A program made the translations under genes and the position numbers. The notes beneath the pieces were generated by a model, which worked only from the letters and a program-made list of their open reading frames with translations, had not been told where the DNA came from and did not search any database. Below are positions 23,914-33,525 of a stretch of DNA of 64,000 nt, piece by piece (the stretch's first letter is position 1; each line of letters begins with the position of its first letter). This stretch comes from Luteitalea sp. TBR-22 (GTDB lineage Bacteria; Acidobacteriota; Vicinamibacteria; Vicinamibacterales; Vicinamibacteraceae), in assembly GCF_016865485.1 (NCBI RefSeq), contig NZ_AP024452.1, forward strand, positions 3,680,501-3,744,500, written 5' to 3'.

Positions 23914-26900
23914 CTAGCCTCCGGCATCGACGCGCAGCAGCCGATCGAGCCGCGCGCGCGCATCACGATAGTCCTCGACCTGGGACAGCAGGTCCAGCAA
24001 CACGCCCACGGCGCGGTCGGTCTCACCGATCGCCTCGAGCGACTCGGCCAGATCGTACAGCACCGGGCGCTTGACCGCAGCATCGGGCACCGGCGCCATG
24101 GCGGCCTGCTCGTACCACGAGACGGCCTCCTGCAACTGGCCGCGCGACCGGTGCAGCTCGGCCAGCGCCAGGGAGGCCGCAAAGCGCGACCTCGGCTCGA
24201 GCGAGGCCCGCTCGAACGCCCGCGCTGCCTCGGAGGCGAGGCCCGCCGCGAGGAAGACCCGTCCGGCCGCGACCTGCTGCTCGGCAACGCTGCGATCGTC
24301 GGCATGGCGCTGCAGATCGTCGAAGACGGCGTCGAGTTCCGTCATCCCCTCGTGGGGCGAGGGGGGCGACGGTTCCGGCAGCAACGGCTCGTCGTGATGC
24401 GCCTCCTCGGCCAGCGGGGACACGCGCTCCGGGGCTGGCACGGGCAGCGCCCCCTGCGTGACCACGGCATCGGGGCTCGGCCGCGGTGCCGGGTCGGGCA
24501 GCACGGTGTCGAACTGGCGCAGTTCCTCGAGGAGTTGCGTGAGGTCCACCTCCTCCTCGACCACCGGCGTCGCGTCAGCAGCGGGCTCGTCGGACGGCTC
24601 GTCGGTCGGCCCAGGGCGGCCTGACGTCTCGGACATCACCTCGTCGCCCGCGGCACCACCCGCGCCGGTCGAACCCATGGGGTCCACGACGACCGGTACC
24701 ACGCCACCGGATGGCTCGTCCGGTCCACCCGGCCGATCGCTGGCCGCATCGCGCTGTGCCTCGGGCTGCGAGTCCTTGGCGAGAGCCGGCGAGGGAATCC
24801 CGAGCCGCGAGCGCTCCCATCGGGCCGGGAGTTCCTCGGCGAACAGGTAGTCGTCCTCGGGGTTGCGTTCGCGCGGCCGCGCCTGCGGGCCGGTCGAATC
24901 GGACAGCCACGTCGAGGGCATCGCAAACGACGGTTGCAGCGGAGCATCGTCGTCGAGAGCCGGCTGCAGTTCGCTCAGCCGGGCAAATGGCGACGTGTCC
25001 ACAGCCCGTGGCGCAGGCGGCTCGAGTGGGGCCGGCGGCGCGACAGGCGCCCGCAGTTCGGCCGGCGCGGGCGGCGCCACGACCGGAGGCACCTCGTCCT
25101 CGACCGGCGGCGCGGGAGCGGCGACAAGGGGCATGGGGGGTGGCGCGGCCGCCGGAGGCGGCGCGATTGCAGCACTGTCGACGTCGCGCCCGAGAATCGA
25201 GGCCCAGTCGAACATGGCACCGGCAGCAGCGGCAGTGCCGGGAACCTGGGCCGGGCCTACCTGATCCTGCAGCTCGACGCTCTCGATCGGGCTCGGCTCG
25301 CCGGCCGACGGCTGCGGCGGCTCGTCGCTGGCCGACTCCAGCGCGCCCCCGAGCGCCGAATCCGCCTCGATGCTCGCGTCGTCGCTCGGCAGCCCGCCGT
25401 CATCTCCGAACCCATCTGTCTCGATCGACGGGGCAGGCACCTCTGGCGCGTCGCTCCAGGACGCGGGCGTGGCGCCGGCAGTCGCGGCAGCGTCTGCCGC
25501 CAGCAGCGCATCGACGTCGAGCATGGCGATCGACGAGTCCCCGGTGTCGATAAAGGCCGCCTCCTGTGCAGAGGGCTGCTCGGGTTCCGGGATGCGCAGT
25601 GGCGGCAGGTAGCCGTAATCGTCGGGATGAGACGACGTCGGGAAGGCAGGCGCGACCGGCTCGACTGGCGCTGCAGGAGCGAACATCGCATCGGTGTCGT
25701 CAAGCGAGTCGCTCGGCGGCGTGAGCAGGTCCACCAGCACGCGATGCGGTTCGGGGTGGCCCTGGCGGTCGAGGATGTCGAGCAGCAGCGCGCGGTGCGG
25801 CTCCTCTCCGGCCTCGCGGACGAACAGGTCCTCGGCGACGGCGCGTGCCTCGGCGAACCGCTGTTCGGCCACGTAGGCGAGCGCCAGGCCGCGCTGGGCG
25901 CGCGACAGGCCCGGCAACCCGGCATCGACGCAGATCTCGACCCGCTGCAGGTGCATCGCAGTCGTCAGCAGCCCGAGCGACTCGCCATGCTCCAGGGCGA
26001 GCACCGCGTGCCCGGGCTGCCCTGCTGCGGTCCAGGCCGTGACCGCCGCCGCCAGGACGGCGCGCGCCGCGCCGGGCTGGCGACCCGCCAGTGACATACA
26101 AGGCGCCAGGACGTGCTCGGGCGGCGCCCCCGCCTGCACGCGCCCCGCGACGAGTCGCTGGAGGGCATCAGGCCGGGCCCGGCGGTACGCCAGTTCCACC
26201 AGCGCGGTGAGCGCCGGATCCTCGGCCGCGTCGAGCGACTCGCCGAGCCGCTCGGCCGTCGGCAGGTCGCCGCGATCCATCGCGGCCTGCACGAGGCGCA
26301 GGCGAACCGCCACGTCCTGGGGGTCGGCGTCGAGCACCGCCTGCCAGCGCTGGTCGGCGTCGGGGGCATGCGAGGCGTCGGCGGCCTCGGCGTCGCGGCG
26401 CAGGCGAGCGAGCCGGGCCTCCTGGGTCTCGGGCGGCGGTGCGATGGATTCGCTGTCGTCCGGGGCGCCCGGGCTGCCTGCCCACAGGCCGGGACGGGCA
26501 GGACGGACGAACGCCTGAGGTCCGGTCGGCAGAGGTGGCGCACCTGGTGACGACGGCGGGGCTCCGGGCGGCGCGGCGTAGGCGGGCGGGCGGACCGGCG
26601 CGGCCGACGGGCCCACCGGGGCGGCCTCGATCGCCGACAGCCGCTCGCGGGCGGCAAGGGCGCCGGCGGCGTCACCGCGGCGCTGCCGCAGGTCGGCGAC
26701 GCGCTGGAACGCGACGCGTGCATCGGCCTTCAGCTTGAGCTCGAGGGACACCTCGGCCAGTTGCCAGAGGGCGTGCTCGTCGGCCGGTTCGAGCTTGAGC
26801 ACCTTCTTGTAGAGGGCAGCGGCCTTCGAGTGGAACCCCTCGACGAAGAGGTGATCGCCCCAGCGGGCGAACTGCCGCGCGGCCGCCTCGCGCTGGCCGG

Positions 26901-27051
26901 CCCGCTCGAACAGGTCGGCCAACTGCTTGACGAGCCCCCAGTCCACCGGCTCGAGGTAGGCCAGTTCCTGGTAGTGGGCGATGGCCTCGTCGACCCGGCC
27001 CTGGCGCAGCGCCTTCTCGGCCTGACGGGTCAGTTCCTCGCGCGTGCTCAT
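23914..27051 (-). CDS. Large tetratricopeptide-repeat protein with long disordered middle
   Basis: A 1045-residue protein. Residues 1-140 are TPR-like (REELTRQAEKALRQGRVDEA, LFERAGQREAAARQFARWGD, AAALYKKVLKLEPADEHALW). From about 200 to 430 are further helical repeats with little sequence signature. About 430-880 is Pro/Ala/Asp/Glu-rich and probably disordered. The C-terminal 150 residues return to TPR (AAGLASEAARAFERASLEP, LHRSRGQLQEAVSWYEQAA). There is no signal peptide or membrane helix. It begins on the rnhB stop codon (TGATG), so it is cotranslated with rnhB. It is likely a scaffold or adaptor; no partner can be named. Confidence 0.85.
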   Translation of the reverse strand: MSTREELTRQAEKALRQGRVDEAIAHYQELAYLEPVDWGLVKQLADLFERAGQREAAARQFARWGDHLFVEGFHSKAAALYKKVLKLEPADEHALWQLAEVSLELKLKADARVAFQRVADLRQRRGDAAGALAARERLSAIEAAPVGPSAAPVRPPAYAAPPGAPPSSPGAPPLPTGPQAFVRPARPGLWAGSPGAPDDSESIAPPPETQEARLARLRRDAEAADASHAPDADQRWQAVLDADPQDVAVRLRLVQAAMDRGDLPTAERLGESLDAAEDPALTALVELAYRRARPDALQRLVAGRVQAGAPPEHVLAPCMSLAGRQPGAARAVLAAAVTAWTAAGQPGHAVLALEHGESLGLLTTAMHLQRVEICVDAGLPGLSRAQRGLALAYVAEQRFAEARAVAEDLFVREAGEEPHRALLLDILDRQGHPEPHRVLVDLLTPPSDSLDDTDAMFAPAAPVEPVAPAFPTSSHPDDYGYLPPLRIPEPEQPSAQEAAFIDTGDSSIAMLDVDALLAADAAATAGATPASWSDAPEVPAPSIETDGFGDDGGLPSDDASIEADSALGGALESASDEPPQPSAGEPSPIESVELQDQVGPAQVPGTAAAAGAMFDWASILGRDVDSAAIAPPPAAAPPPMPLVAAPAPPVEDEVPPVVAPPAPAELRAPVAPPAPLEPPAPRAVDTSPFARLSELQPALDDDAPLQPSFAMPSTWLSDSTGPQARPRERNPEDDYLFAEELPARWERSRLGIPSPALAKDSQPEAQRDAASDRPGGPDEPSGGVVPVVVDPMGSTGAGGAAGDEVMSETSGRPGPTDEPSDEPAADATPVVEEEVDLTQLLEELRQFDTVLPDPAPRPSPDAVVTQGALPVPAPERVSPLAEEAHHDEPLLPEPSPPSPHEGMTELDAVFDDLQRHADDRSVAEQQVAAGRVFLAAGLASEAARAFERASLEPRSRFAASLALAELHRSRGQLQEAVSWYEQAAMAPVPDAAVKRPVLYDLAESLEAIGETDRAVGVLLDLLSQVEDYRDARARLDRLLRVDAGG

Positions 27052-27719
27052 CAGCCGTCGGTCTCGTCGAACTCGTCGTCCATCAACAGGTCGAACAGGG
27101 TCGCGGGGCGAAAGCTCCGCCGGTGCGCGTCGCTCAGCCCGTGCACGCGGATCGCCGCCAGGTGCTCCGCCGTGGCGTAGCCCTTGTGCCTGACGTACCC
27201 GTAGCGCGGGTCCTCACGGTCGAGGGCCACCATCAGGCGGTCGCGCGTCACCTTGGCGACGATCGAGGCCGCCGCGATGCAGGCGCACCGCTGGTCGCCC
27301 TTGACCAGCCCCTGGTGAGGCACGTCGAGCCCGGGGATGGCAAAGCCGTCCGCGAGCACGTAATCGGCCGCAGGAGCCAAACCCAATACTGCCTCCCGCA
27401 TGGCGGCCAGCGACGCCTTGTGGATGTTGAGTCGGTCGATGTCGGCCGGCGACCGCGAGACGACCCGCCACGCGATGGCCCGGGCCAGAATCTGGTCGTG
27501 CAAGCGCTCCCGCGCCTCGGGACTGAGGAGCTTGGAGTCACGCAGGCCCGCGATGGGCCGATCGGGGTCGAGGATGACGGCGGCCGCCGTCACCGGCCCG
27601 GCCAGGCAGCCCCGGCCGACCTCGTCGACGCCGGCCACGCACAGGTGCCCGGCGCGCCGGAGCGCGTTCTCGAGGTTGCGGCGGGCGGTCGGACGCCCGA
27701 GGGCACGGCGCGCAGCCAT
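27051..27719 (-). CDS. rnhB: Ribonuclease HII
   Basis: Cleaves the RNA strand of RNA-DNA hybrids, including single ribonucleotides. It has 222 residues. The active-site motifs are GVDEVGRGCLAGPV (residues 29-42, Asp-Glu), LRDSKLLSPEAR, ADYVLADGF, and AAASIVAKVTRDRLM with the catalytic Asp. It follows rplS after 121 bases in the standard rpsP-rimM-trmD-rplS-rnhB order. Confidence 0.97.
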   Translation of the reverse strand: MAARRALGRPTARRNLENALRRAGHLCVAGVDEVGRGCLAGPVTAAAVILDPDRPIAGLRDSKLLSPEARERLHDQILARAIAWRVVSRSPADIDRLNIHKASLAAMREAVLGLAPAADYVLADGFAIPGLDVPHQGLVKGDQRCACIAAASIVAKVTRDRLMVALDREDPRYGYVRHKGYATAEHLAAIRVHGLSDAHRRSFRPATLFDLLMDDEFDETDG

Positions 27720-27747
27720 GGCGGGGAGCCGCGAAGGGCGGAGGGCC

Positions 27748-27773
27748 GGCCCTGCCTCACGGACGGCAGGGCC
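27748..27773 (-). terminator. Hairpin between rplS and rnhB
   Basis: A perfect 9-bp stem GGCCCTGCC / GGCAGGGCC with an 8-base loop lies about 70 bases after the rplS stop. It has no T-tract, so it may attenuate rather than end transcription into rnhB. Confidence 0.45.
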
Positions 27774-27840
27774 CGTTGCCCCACCCGCCGCCGGGTCCGG
27801 CCCTGTTGCGGTGGGTCGTGAACGCGGCCCGAGGGCGCGA

Positions 27841-28200
27841 CTAGGCCTGCGGGGTGACCTTGCGGGTCGCTTCCTTCATGCGGGCGGCCTTGCCGCGCAG
27901 GCTGCGCAGGAAGTACAGCTTGGCGCGACGGACCTTGGCGGTGCGCACGACCTCGATCTTGTCGATCACCGGCGAGTGCAGCGGGAAGATGCGCTCGACG
28001 CCCTGGCCGAACGAGACCTTGCGCACCGTGATCGACGCGCGCGTGCTGCCGCGGTGCATCCCGATGATGAGGCCCTCGAAGACCTGGATGCGCTCCTTGT
28101 CGCCCTCGCGCACCTTCACGTGCACGCGGACGGTGTCGCCGGACTTGACCGCGGGGCGCTCGGTGAGCTGGGCGGCTTCGATGGTCTCGATGGGGGTCAT
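27841..28200 (-). CDS. rplS: 50S ribosomal protein L19
   Basis: L19 lies at the 30S-50S interface. It is 119 residues from ATG 28200, which overlaps the trmD stop (TGATG). Family motifs are [50 protein letters not shown] and [18 protein letters not shown]. The ORF extends 15 codons upstream but [12 protein letters not shown] is the natural start. Confidence 0.97.
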   Translation of the reverse strand: MTPIETIEAAQLTERPAVKSGDTVRVHVKVREGDKERIQVFEGLIIGMHRGSTRASITVRKVSFGQGVERIFPLHSPVIDKIEVVRTAKVRRAKLYFLRSLRGKAARMKEATRKVTPQA

Positions 28201-28949
28201 CAGTCTGCTCCGTTCCTCTCGCTGGCCGTCCAGGCGGCCAGCCATGTTCGCTCTTCGTCGGTCAGCGCCTCGTCAACCAGCAGGTCCGGTCGCCGTTCGT
28301 ACGTGCGTCGCAGCGCCTGCTGGCGTCGCCAGCGGTCGATCTCGCCGTGGTGCCCCGACAGCAGCACCGCGGGTACGTCCAGGCCGCGGAAACTCGCCGG
28401 CCGCGTGTAGTGCGGGTAGTCAAGCAACCCGCGCGTGAAGGAGTCGCGCACCACCGACTCCGCATCCCCGACGACCCCGGGCACCAACCGCGCCACGGCA
28501 TCGACGATGACGAGCGCGGCCAGTTCGCCGCCGGAGAGCACGTAGTCGCCGATGGAGACCTCCTCGGTCACCAGGCTCGCGCTCACCCGCTCGTCCACTC
28601 CCTCGTACCGCCCGCACAGCAACACCAGGTGCGTGCGACGGCTGTACTCCTCGGCCACCGCCTGCGTGAAGCGGCGCCCCTGCGGCGAGGGCAGCAGCAC
28701 CGCATCCGGCGCGCCGCGGGTCTCCCGCAGGTGCTCCACCGCCCGGAAGATCGGCTCGGGCTTGAGCACCATGCCCGGGCCGCCGCCGAACGGCGTGTCG
28801 TCGACCACCTTGTGGCGGTCGGTCGTGAACTCCCGCAGGTCGTGGACCTGCAGGTCAATCAGGCCGCTGGCCACCCCCCGCCCCAGGACGCCGTCCTGCA
28901 GGCCGGCCCGCACCATGGCGGGAAAGATGGTCACGATGTCGATGCGCAC
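28200..28949 (-). CDS. trmD: tRNA (guanine37-N1)-methyltransferase
   Basis: SPOUT-class enzyme methylating G37 of tRNA to prevent +1 frameshifts. It has 249 residues. Key motifs are [40 protein letters not shown] and the trefoil-knot loop [14 protein letters not shown], followed by [10 protein letters not shown]. Its start lies 95 bases inside the open rimM frame, an unusually long overlap. Confidence 0.97.
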   Translation of the reverse strand: MRIDIVTIFPAMVRAGLQDGVLGRGVASGLIDLQVHDLREFTTDRHKVVDDTPFGGGPGMVLKPEPIFRAVEHLRETRGAPDAVLLPSPQGRRFTQAVAEEYSRRTHLVLLCGRYEGVDERVSASLVTEEVSIGDYVLSGGELAALVIVDAVARLVPGVVGDAESVVRDSFTRGLLDYPHYTRPASFRGLDVPAVLLSGHHGEIDRWRRQQALRRTYERRPDLLVDEALTDEERTWLAAWTASERNGAD

Positions 28950-29520
28950 GCCGCTTCGGCCCCGGGGTGTTGAGGTCCAGCAGCCCCTCGGGCGGCCGCA
29001 CCACGATCAGGTCCGGACGCAGCACCGGGCACATCGCCGGGGTGAGCGGGACCTGCACTTCCTCTGCGCCGCGCTGCACCACGAGCATCCCGGACCCGCC
29101 GGTCGGCTCGACGCGAATCACCTGGCCCACCTCGTCGCCCGCCTCGGTCCTGACCGGCGCGCCGACGTACTGATACCAGTAGTACTCGCCCTCCGGCAGC
29201 GGCGCCAGCGCCGCCTCCGGAATCCGCAGCTCGCTGCGCCCCAGCGCCTCGACGGCCTCGATCGTGTCGTACCCGCGGAACCCCACGAGCGGCCGGCCGG
29301 CATGCGACCGGGATCGATCGATCTCGACCGTCACCACCTCGCTGCCACGCCGCGCATGCAGCGTGGCGCCCTCGGCAAAGCGCAGCTCCGGGAAGTCCGT
29401 CTCCGACTGCAGCAGCACTTCGCCGCGCAGCCCGTGCGGCCGGGTGATGCGCCCGACGAGGATCATGTCCTCCCAGGCGCTGCCCTGCGCCACGCCCGGT
29501 GCCTCGCCGTGATCACCCAC
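28855..29520 (-). CDS. rimM: Ribosome maturation factor RimM, with C-terminal read-on into trmD
   Basis: RimM assists maturation of the 30S head and binds S19. The core is clear: [50 protein letters not shown] and the usual end [12 protein letters not shown]. Normal RimM stops there (about 190 residues in this numbering), but the frame stays open for 32 more residues, overlapping trmD by 95 bases out of frame. The tail ([13 protein letters not shown] onward) looks like shadow of trmD. The start may be GTG 29520, two bases after khpA, or ATG 29466 (MILVGR), which has GGGAGG directly upstream. Confidence 0.9.
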   Translation of the reverse strand: MGDHGEAPGVAQGSAWEDMILVGRITRPHGLRGEVLLQSETDFPELRFAEGATLHARRGSEVVTVEIDRSRSHAGRPLVGFRGYDTIEAVEALGRSELRIPEAALAPLPEGEYYWYQYVGAPVRTEAGDEVGQVIRVEPTGGSGMLVVQRGAEEVQVPLTPAMCPVLRPDLIVVRPPEGLLDLNTPGPKRRAHRHRDHLSRHGAGRPAGRRPGAGGGQRPD

Positions 29521-29522
29521 GG

Positions 29523-29777
29523 TCAGCGGTTCGGGGCGCCGTCGCGGAACTCGACCTGCACCTTGCGGCCGGCCCGGTCGGCGGTGGCCTGCGCCAGCGT
29601 CCGCAGGGCCTGCGCGGTGCGGCCCTGCCGCCCGATCAGGCGCCCGAGTTCGCCCGGCGCCATGAACACCTCGACCACCGACACGCCACGATGCTCGGCC
29701 TCGGTGACCGTCACCTGCGAAGGGTCGTCGGCCAGCGCACGGGCGACGACCTCCACGAGCGCGCGTACGTCGCCCAT
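29523..29777 (-). CDS. khpA: KH-domain RNA-binding protein KhpA
   Basis: An 84-residue single KH-domain protein (YlqC/KhpA). The RNA-binding loop is GRLIGRQGRT (residues 45-54) within the fold VTVTEAEHRGVSVVEVFMAP...LRTLAQATADRAGRKVQVEF. It stands between rpsP and rimM as in many bacteria; its ATG follows the rpsP TAG with no gap. KhpA pairs with KhpB in Gram-positive bacteria; no khpB is in the window. Confidence 0.93.
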   Translation of the reverse strand: MGDVRALVEVVARALADDPSQVTVTEAEHRGVSVVEVFMAPGELGRLIGRQGRTAQALRTLAQATADRAGRKVQVEFRDGAPNR

Positions 29778-30047
29778 CTACGCCGTCGCTTCGACGGCGG
29801 CCGGGGCCTCGACGGCCGGGTGCCGCTTCACCAGCGTGCGCACCGAGTCGGACGCCTGCGCGCCGACACCGAGCCAGTAGTTCAGGCGCTCGCGGTCGAT
29901 CACGAACGTCTCCGGCGCCTGGCGCGGGTTGTAGTGACCGAGGATCTCGACGAACGCGCCCTCGCGCGCATTGCGCGCGTCGGTGACGACGATCCGGTAG
30001 TACGGGGACTTCTTGGCGCCCTGGCGGCGCAGCCGAATGGTGACCAT
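29778..30047 (-). CDS. rpsP: 30S ribosomal protein S16
   Basis: S16, an early assembly protein of the 30S body. It is 89 residues from ATG 30047 (MVTIRLRRQGAKKSPYYRIVV); a second ATG four codons upstream (30059) is possible. The family segment GAFVEILGHYNPRQAPETFVIDRERL is present, with a short Ala-rich tail. It heads the rpsP-khpA-rimM-trmD-rplS group; a REP-like palindrome separates it from ffh. Confidence 0.96.
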   Translation of the reverse strand: MVTIRLRRQGAKKSPYYRIVVTDARNAREGAFVEILGHYNPRQAPETFVIDRERLNYWLGVGAQASDSVRTLVKRHPAVEAPAAVEATA

Positions 30048-30062
30048 GTGCTCTCTCATTAC

Positions 30063-30083
30063 GGCGCGGTCGGAGACCGCGCC
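30063..30083. repeat. REP-like palindrome, sequence class b
   Basis: A perfect 9-bp stem GGCGCGGTC / GACCGCGCC with loop GGA lies in the short ffh-rpsP gap and is followed by CGACCTACCT. The identical palindrome, followed directly by CTACCT, occurs at 63425-63445, more than 33 kb away. Confidence 0.75.
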
Positions 30084-30091
30084 CGACCTAC

Positions 30092-31468
30092 CTATCGCAG
30101 CCCGCGCTGCGCCTGCATGGCGGCCTTCATCATGCCGAACTGCTTGCGCAGCTTGCCGCCACCCTTCCCGCCCGCCAGCCCACCCATCATCTTCATCATC
30201 TTCTTCATCTCGAGGAACTGCTTGATGAGACGATTGACCTCCTCGACCGACCGGCCGCTGCCGCGCGCGATGCGCTTGCGACGGCTGCCGTTGAGGAGCT
30301 GATGGTTCCGGCGCTCCCGGGGCGTCATCGACAGGATGATGGCCTCCACGTGCGCCATCTGCTTGCCGTCGACCTTCCCCGCCAACTGCTGCTTCACCTG
30401 CCCCATGCCCGGCAACATGCCGAGCAGGTTCTCGAGCGGCCCCATCTTCTTGATGGTCTGGAGCTGCTCCCGGAAATCCTCGAGCGTGAAGTCGTTCTCG
30501 AGGATCTTCTGTTCGAGCTTCGCGGCGTCTTCCTGCGTGACGACCGACTCGGCCTTCTCGATGAGCGACAGCACGTCGCCCATGCCCAGCACCCGCGACA
30601 CGACGCGATCGGGATGGAACGGCTCGAGATCCTCCAGCCGCTCGCCACTGCCCGTGAACGCGATCGGCACGCCGACCACCGACACCACCGACAGCGCCGC
30701 GCCGCCGCGCGCGTCGCCGTCCATCTTCGACAGCACGACACCGGTCACGCCGACGCGGCGGTTGAACTCGCCCGCGCTCTTGATGGCGTCCTGCCCGGTC
30801 ATCGCATCGGCGACGTACAACTGGTCGGTCGGGACCACCGCCGCCTTGATCGCCTCGAGCTCCACCATCAGCTCGTCGTCGATGTGCAGCCGGCCCGCCG
30901 TGTCGACGATGACCGTGTCGAACCCGAGCGTCCGCGCCTCCTGCATCGCGCCAGCCGCACGCGAGACCGGGTCGAGGTTGCCCGCCGGATCGTGCACCCG
31001 CACGCCGGCCTGTTTCGCCACCAGGTTCAACTGCTCGATCGCGGCCGGACGACGGACGTCCGTGGACACGACGATCGGGTGCTTGCCCTGCTTCACCAGC
31101 CACCTGGCCAACTTGCCGGTGGTGGTGGTCTTGCCCGAGCCCTGCAGCCCGAGCATCAGAATCACGCGCGGCGTGGCGCCCGCCGGCGGCAAGCCGCCCT
31201 GCGTGTCGCCGAACAACGCCAGCATCTCGTCGCGCACGATGCGCACGACCTGCTGCCCGGGGCTGAGGCTCTTGAGGACCTCGGCATCCACCGCGCGGTC
31301 GCGCACCTTGTCGACAAACGCCTTGACGACCTTGAAGTTGACGTCGGCCTCGAGCAGCGCCATGCGGATCTCCCGCAGGGCCACTTCCACCGTCTCCGGC
31401 GTCAGGCGCACCTCTCTCCCGAGGTTGGCAAAGACGTCCTGGAGGCGGTTGCTGAGCGAGTCGAACAT
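30092..31468 (-). CDS. ffh: Signal recognition particle protein
   Basis: SRP54 GTPase that binds signal sequences of membrane proteins. It is 458 residues from ATG 31468 (MFDSLSNRLQDVF); the open frame upstream translates the heptamer array and is not coding. The N domain is followed by the G domain: GLQGSGKTTTTGKLA near residue 105, DVRRPAAIEQLN, DTAGRLHID and LSKMDGDARGG. The methionine-rich M domain lies after about 300 (MGPLENLLGMLPGMG; LNGSRRKRIARGSG; MKKMMKMMGG). The promoter TGCTACACTC is 45-55 bases upstream. Confidence 0.97.
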   Translation of the reverse strand: MFDSLSNRLQDVFANLGREVRLTPETVEVALREIRMALLEADVNFKVVKAFVDKVRDRAVDAEVLKSLSPGQQVVRIVRDEMLALFGDTQGGLPPAGATPRVILMLGLQGSGKTTTTGKLARWLVKQGKHPIVVSTDVRRPAAIEQLNLVAKQAGVRVHDPAGNLDPVSRAAGAMQEARTLGFDTVIVDTAGRLHIDDELMVELEAIKAAVVPTDQLYVADAMTGQDAIKSAGEFNRRVGVTGVVLSKMDGDARGGAALSVVSVVGVPIAFTGSGERLEDLEPFHPDRVVSRVLGMGDVLSLIEKAESVVTQEDAAKLEQKILENDFTLEDFREQLQTIKKMGPLENLLGMLPGMGQVKQQLAGKVDGKQMAHVEAIILSMTPRERRNHQLLNGSRRKRIARGSGRSVEEVNRLIKQFLEMKKMMKMMGGLAGGKGGGKLRKQFGMMKAAMQAQRGLR

Positions 31469-31514
31469 CACACACGTCCACCCGGACCGCGCAGCGGCCC
31501 TGTGGCAAACGCCG

Positions 31515-31523
31515 AGTGTAGCA
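31515..31523 (-). promoter_or_regulatory. Extended -10 promoter of ffh
   Basis: Minus-strand TGCTACACT matches the tRNA-Ala and ftsY promoters. The -35 region falls in the GGGCACC array. Initiation near 31508 gives a leader of about 40 bases. Confidence 0.55.
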
Positions 31524-31533
31524 CGATTTACAC

Positions 31534-31603
31534 GGGCACCGGGCACCGGGCACCGGGCACCGGGCACCGGGCACCGGGCACCGGGCACCGGGTACCGGGT
31601 ACC
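31534..31603. repeat. Heptamer array, (GGGCACC)7 plus three variants
   Basis: Ten 7-base units, seven GGGCACC, two GGGTACC and one GGGTCCT, with no interruption. GGG recurs every seven bases on the plus strand. The array lies between the ffh promoter and the ribBA end, covering the ffh -35 position. A looser block of CATTCC/GGCATT units follows at 31633-31666. Confidence 0.9.
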
Positions 31604-31684
31604 GGGTCCTGGGAAGGCCGACCACGCCGCGACATTCCGGCATTCCCGGCATCGCGGCATTCTCAAGGGCGAGTAGACCTGCGG

Positions 31685-32925
<1,241 letters not shown>

Positions 32926-32929
<4 letters not shown>

Positions 32930-33525
32930 GCGCGGGAGGTTCCCAACGACAGGCTGCGCAGGACGTACTTGCCCACCATGTCGCATTCGAGGTTCACGAT
33001 CGTGCCGGGCACGGCGTGACGCAGGGTCGTGGCCGTCCAGGTGTGGGGGATGATCTGCACGTCGAAGGTGCGGTCGGCCAGCGCCGCGACGGTGAGGCTG
33101 ATCCCGTCGACGGCCACCGAGCCCTTCTCGATGAAGTATGCGGCCAGCGCCGCCGGGTACGAAACCGTGACCCGGTAGAAGTCGCCCTCGGGCCTGACGG
33201 CCTCGACGCGGCCGGTGCCGTCCACGTGCCCCTGCACGAAGTGGCCCCCCAGGCGGCTGCCGACCGCGAGCGGGCGCTCGAGGTTGACGAAGGATCCGGG
33301 CGCCAGGCTGCCCAGGGCCGTCACCCGCAGCGTCTCGGGCGAGACGTCCGCGCTCCACGCGCCGGGCTCGAGGGCCACCACGGTCAGGCACACGCCGCTG
33401 GTGGCGACACTGTCGCCGAGGGCCAGGCTCGACGCGAGATCGGTCTCGATCGTCAGGCGCTGACCGCCCGGGACCGGCGCCAGGCCGCGCACCTTGCCGG
33501 TGGCTTCAATCAATCCGGTGAACAT
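32926..33525 (-). CDS. ribE: Riboflavin synthase, alpha subunit
   Basis: Converts two lumazine molecules to riboflavin. It is 199 residues from ATG 33525 (MFTGLIEATG, the family start); an in-frame ATG lies six codons upstream. The internal two-fold lumazine-binding repeat is visible: SVATSGVCLTVV with ETLRVTALG, and VAVDGISLTVA with IIPHTWTATTL; GGHFVQGHVDG links them. It overlaps ribD by 20 bases and ribBA by four. Confidence 0.96.

Noticed and set aside
28855-29520. Frameshifted or pseudogene rimM
   Set aside because: All RimM motifs are intact up to the normal end; only the read-on tail is odd, so it is reported as an overlap rather than a broken gene.
31469-31684. 4.5S/SRP RNA gene beside ffh
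   Set aside because: The gap is filled by the promoter and repeat arrays; no GGAA-tetraloop hairpin typical of SRP RNA was found.
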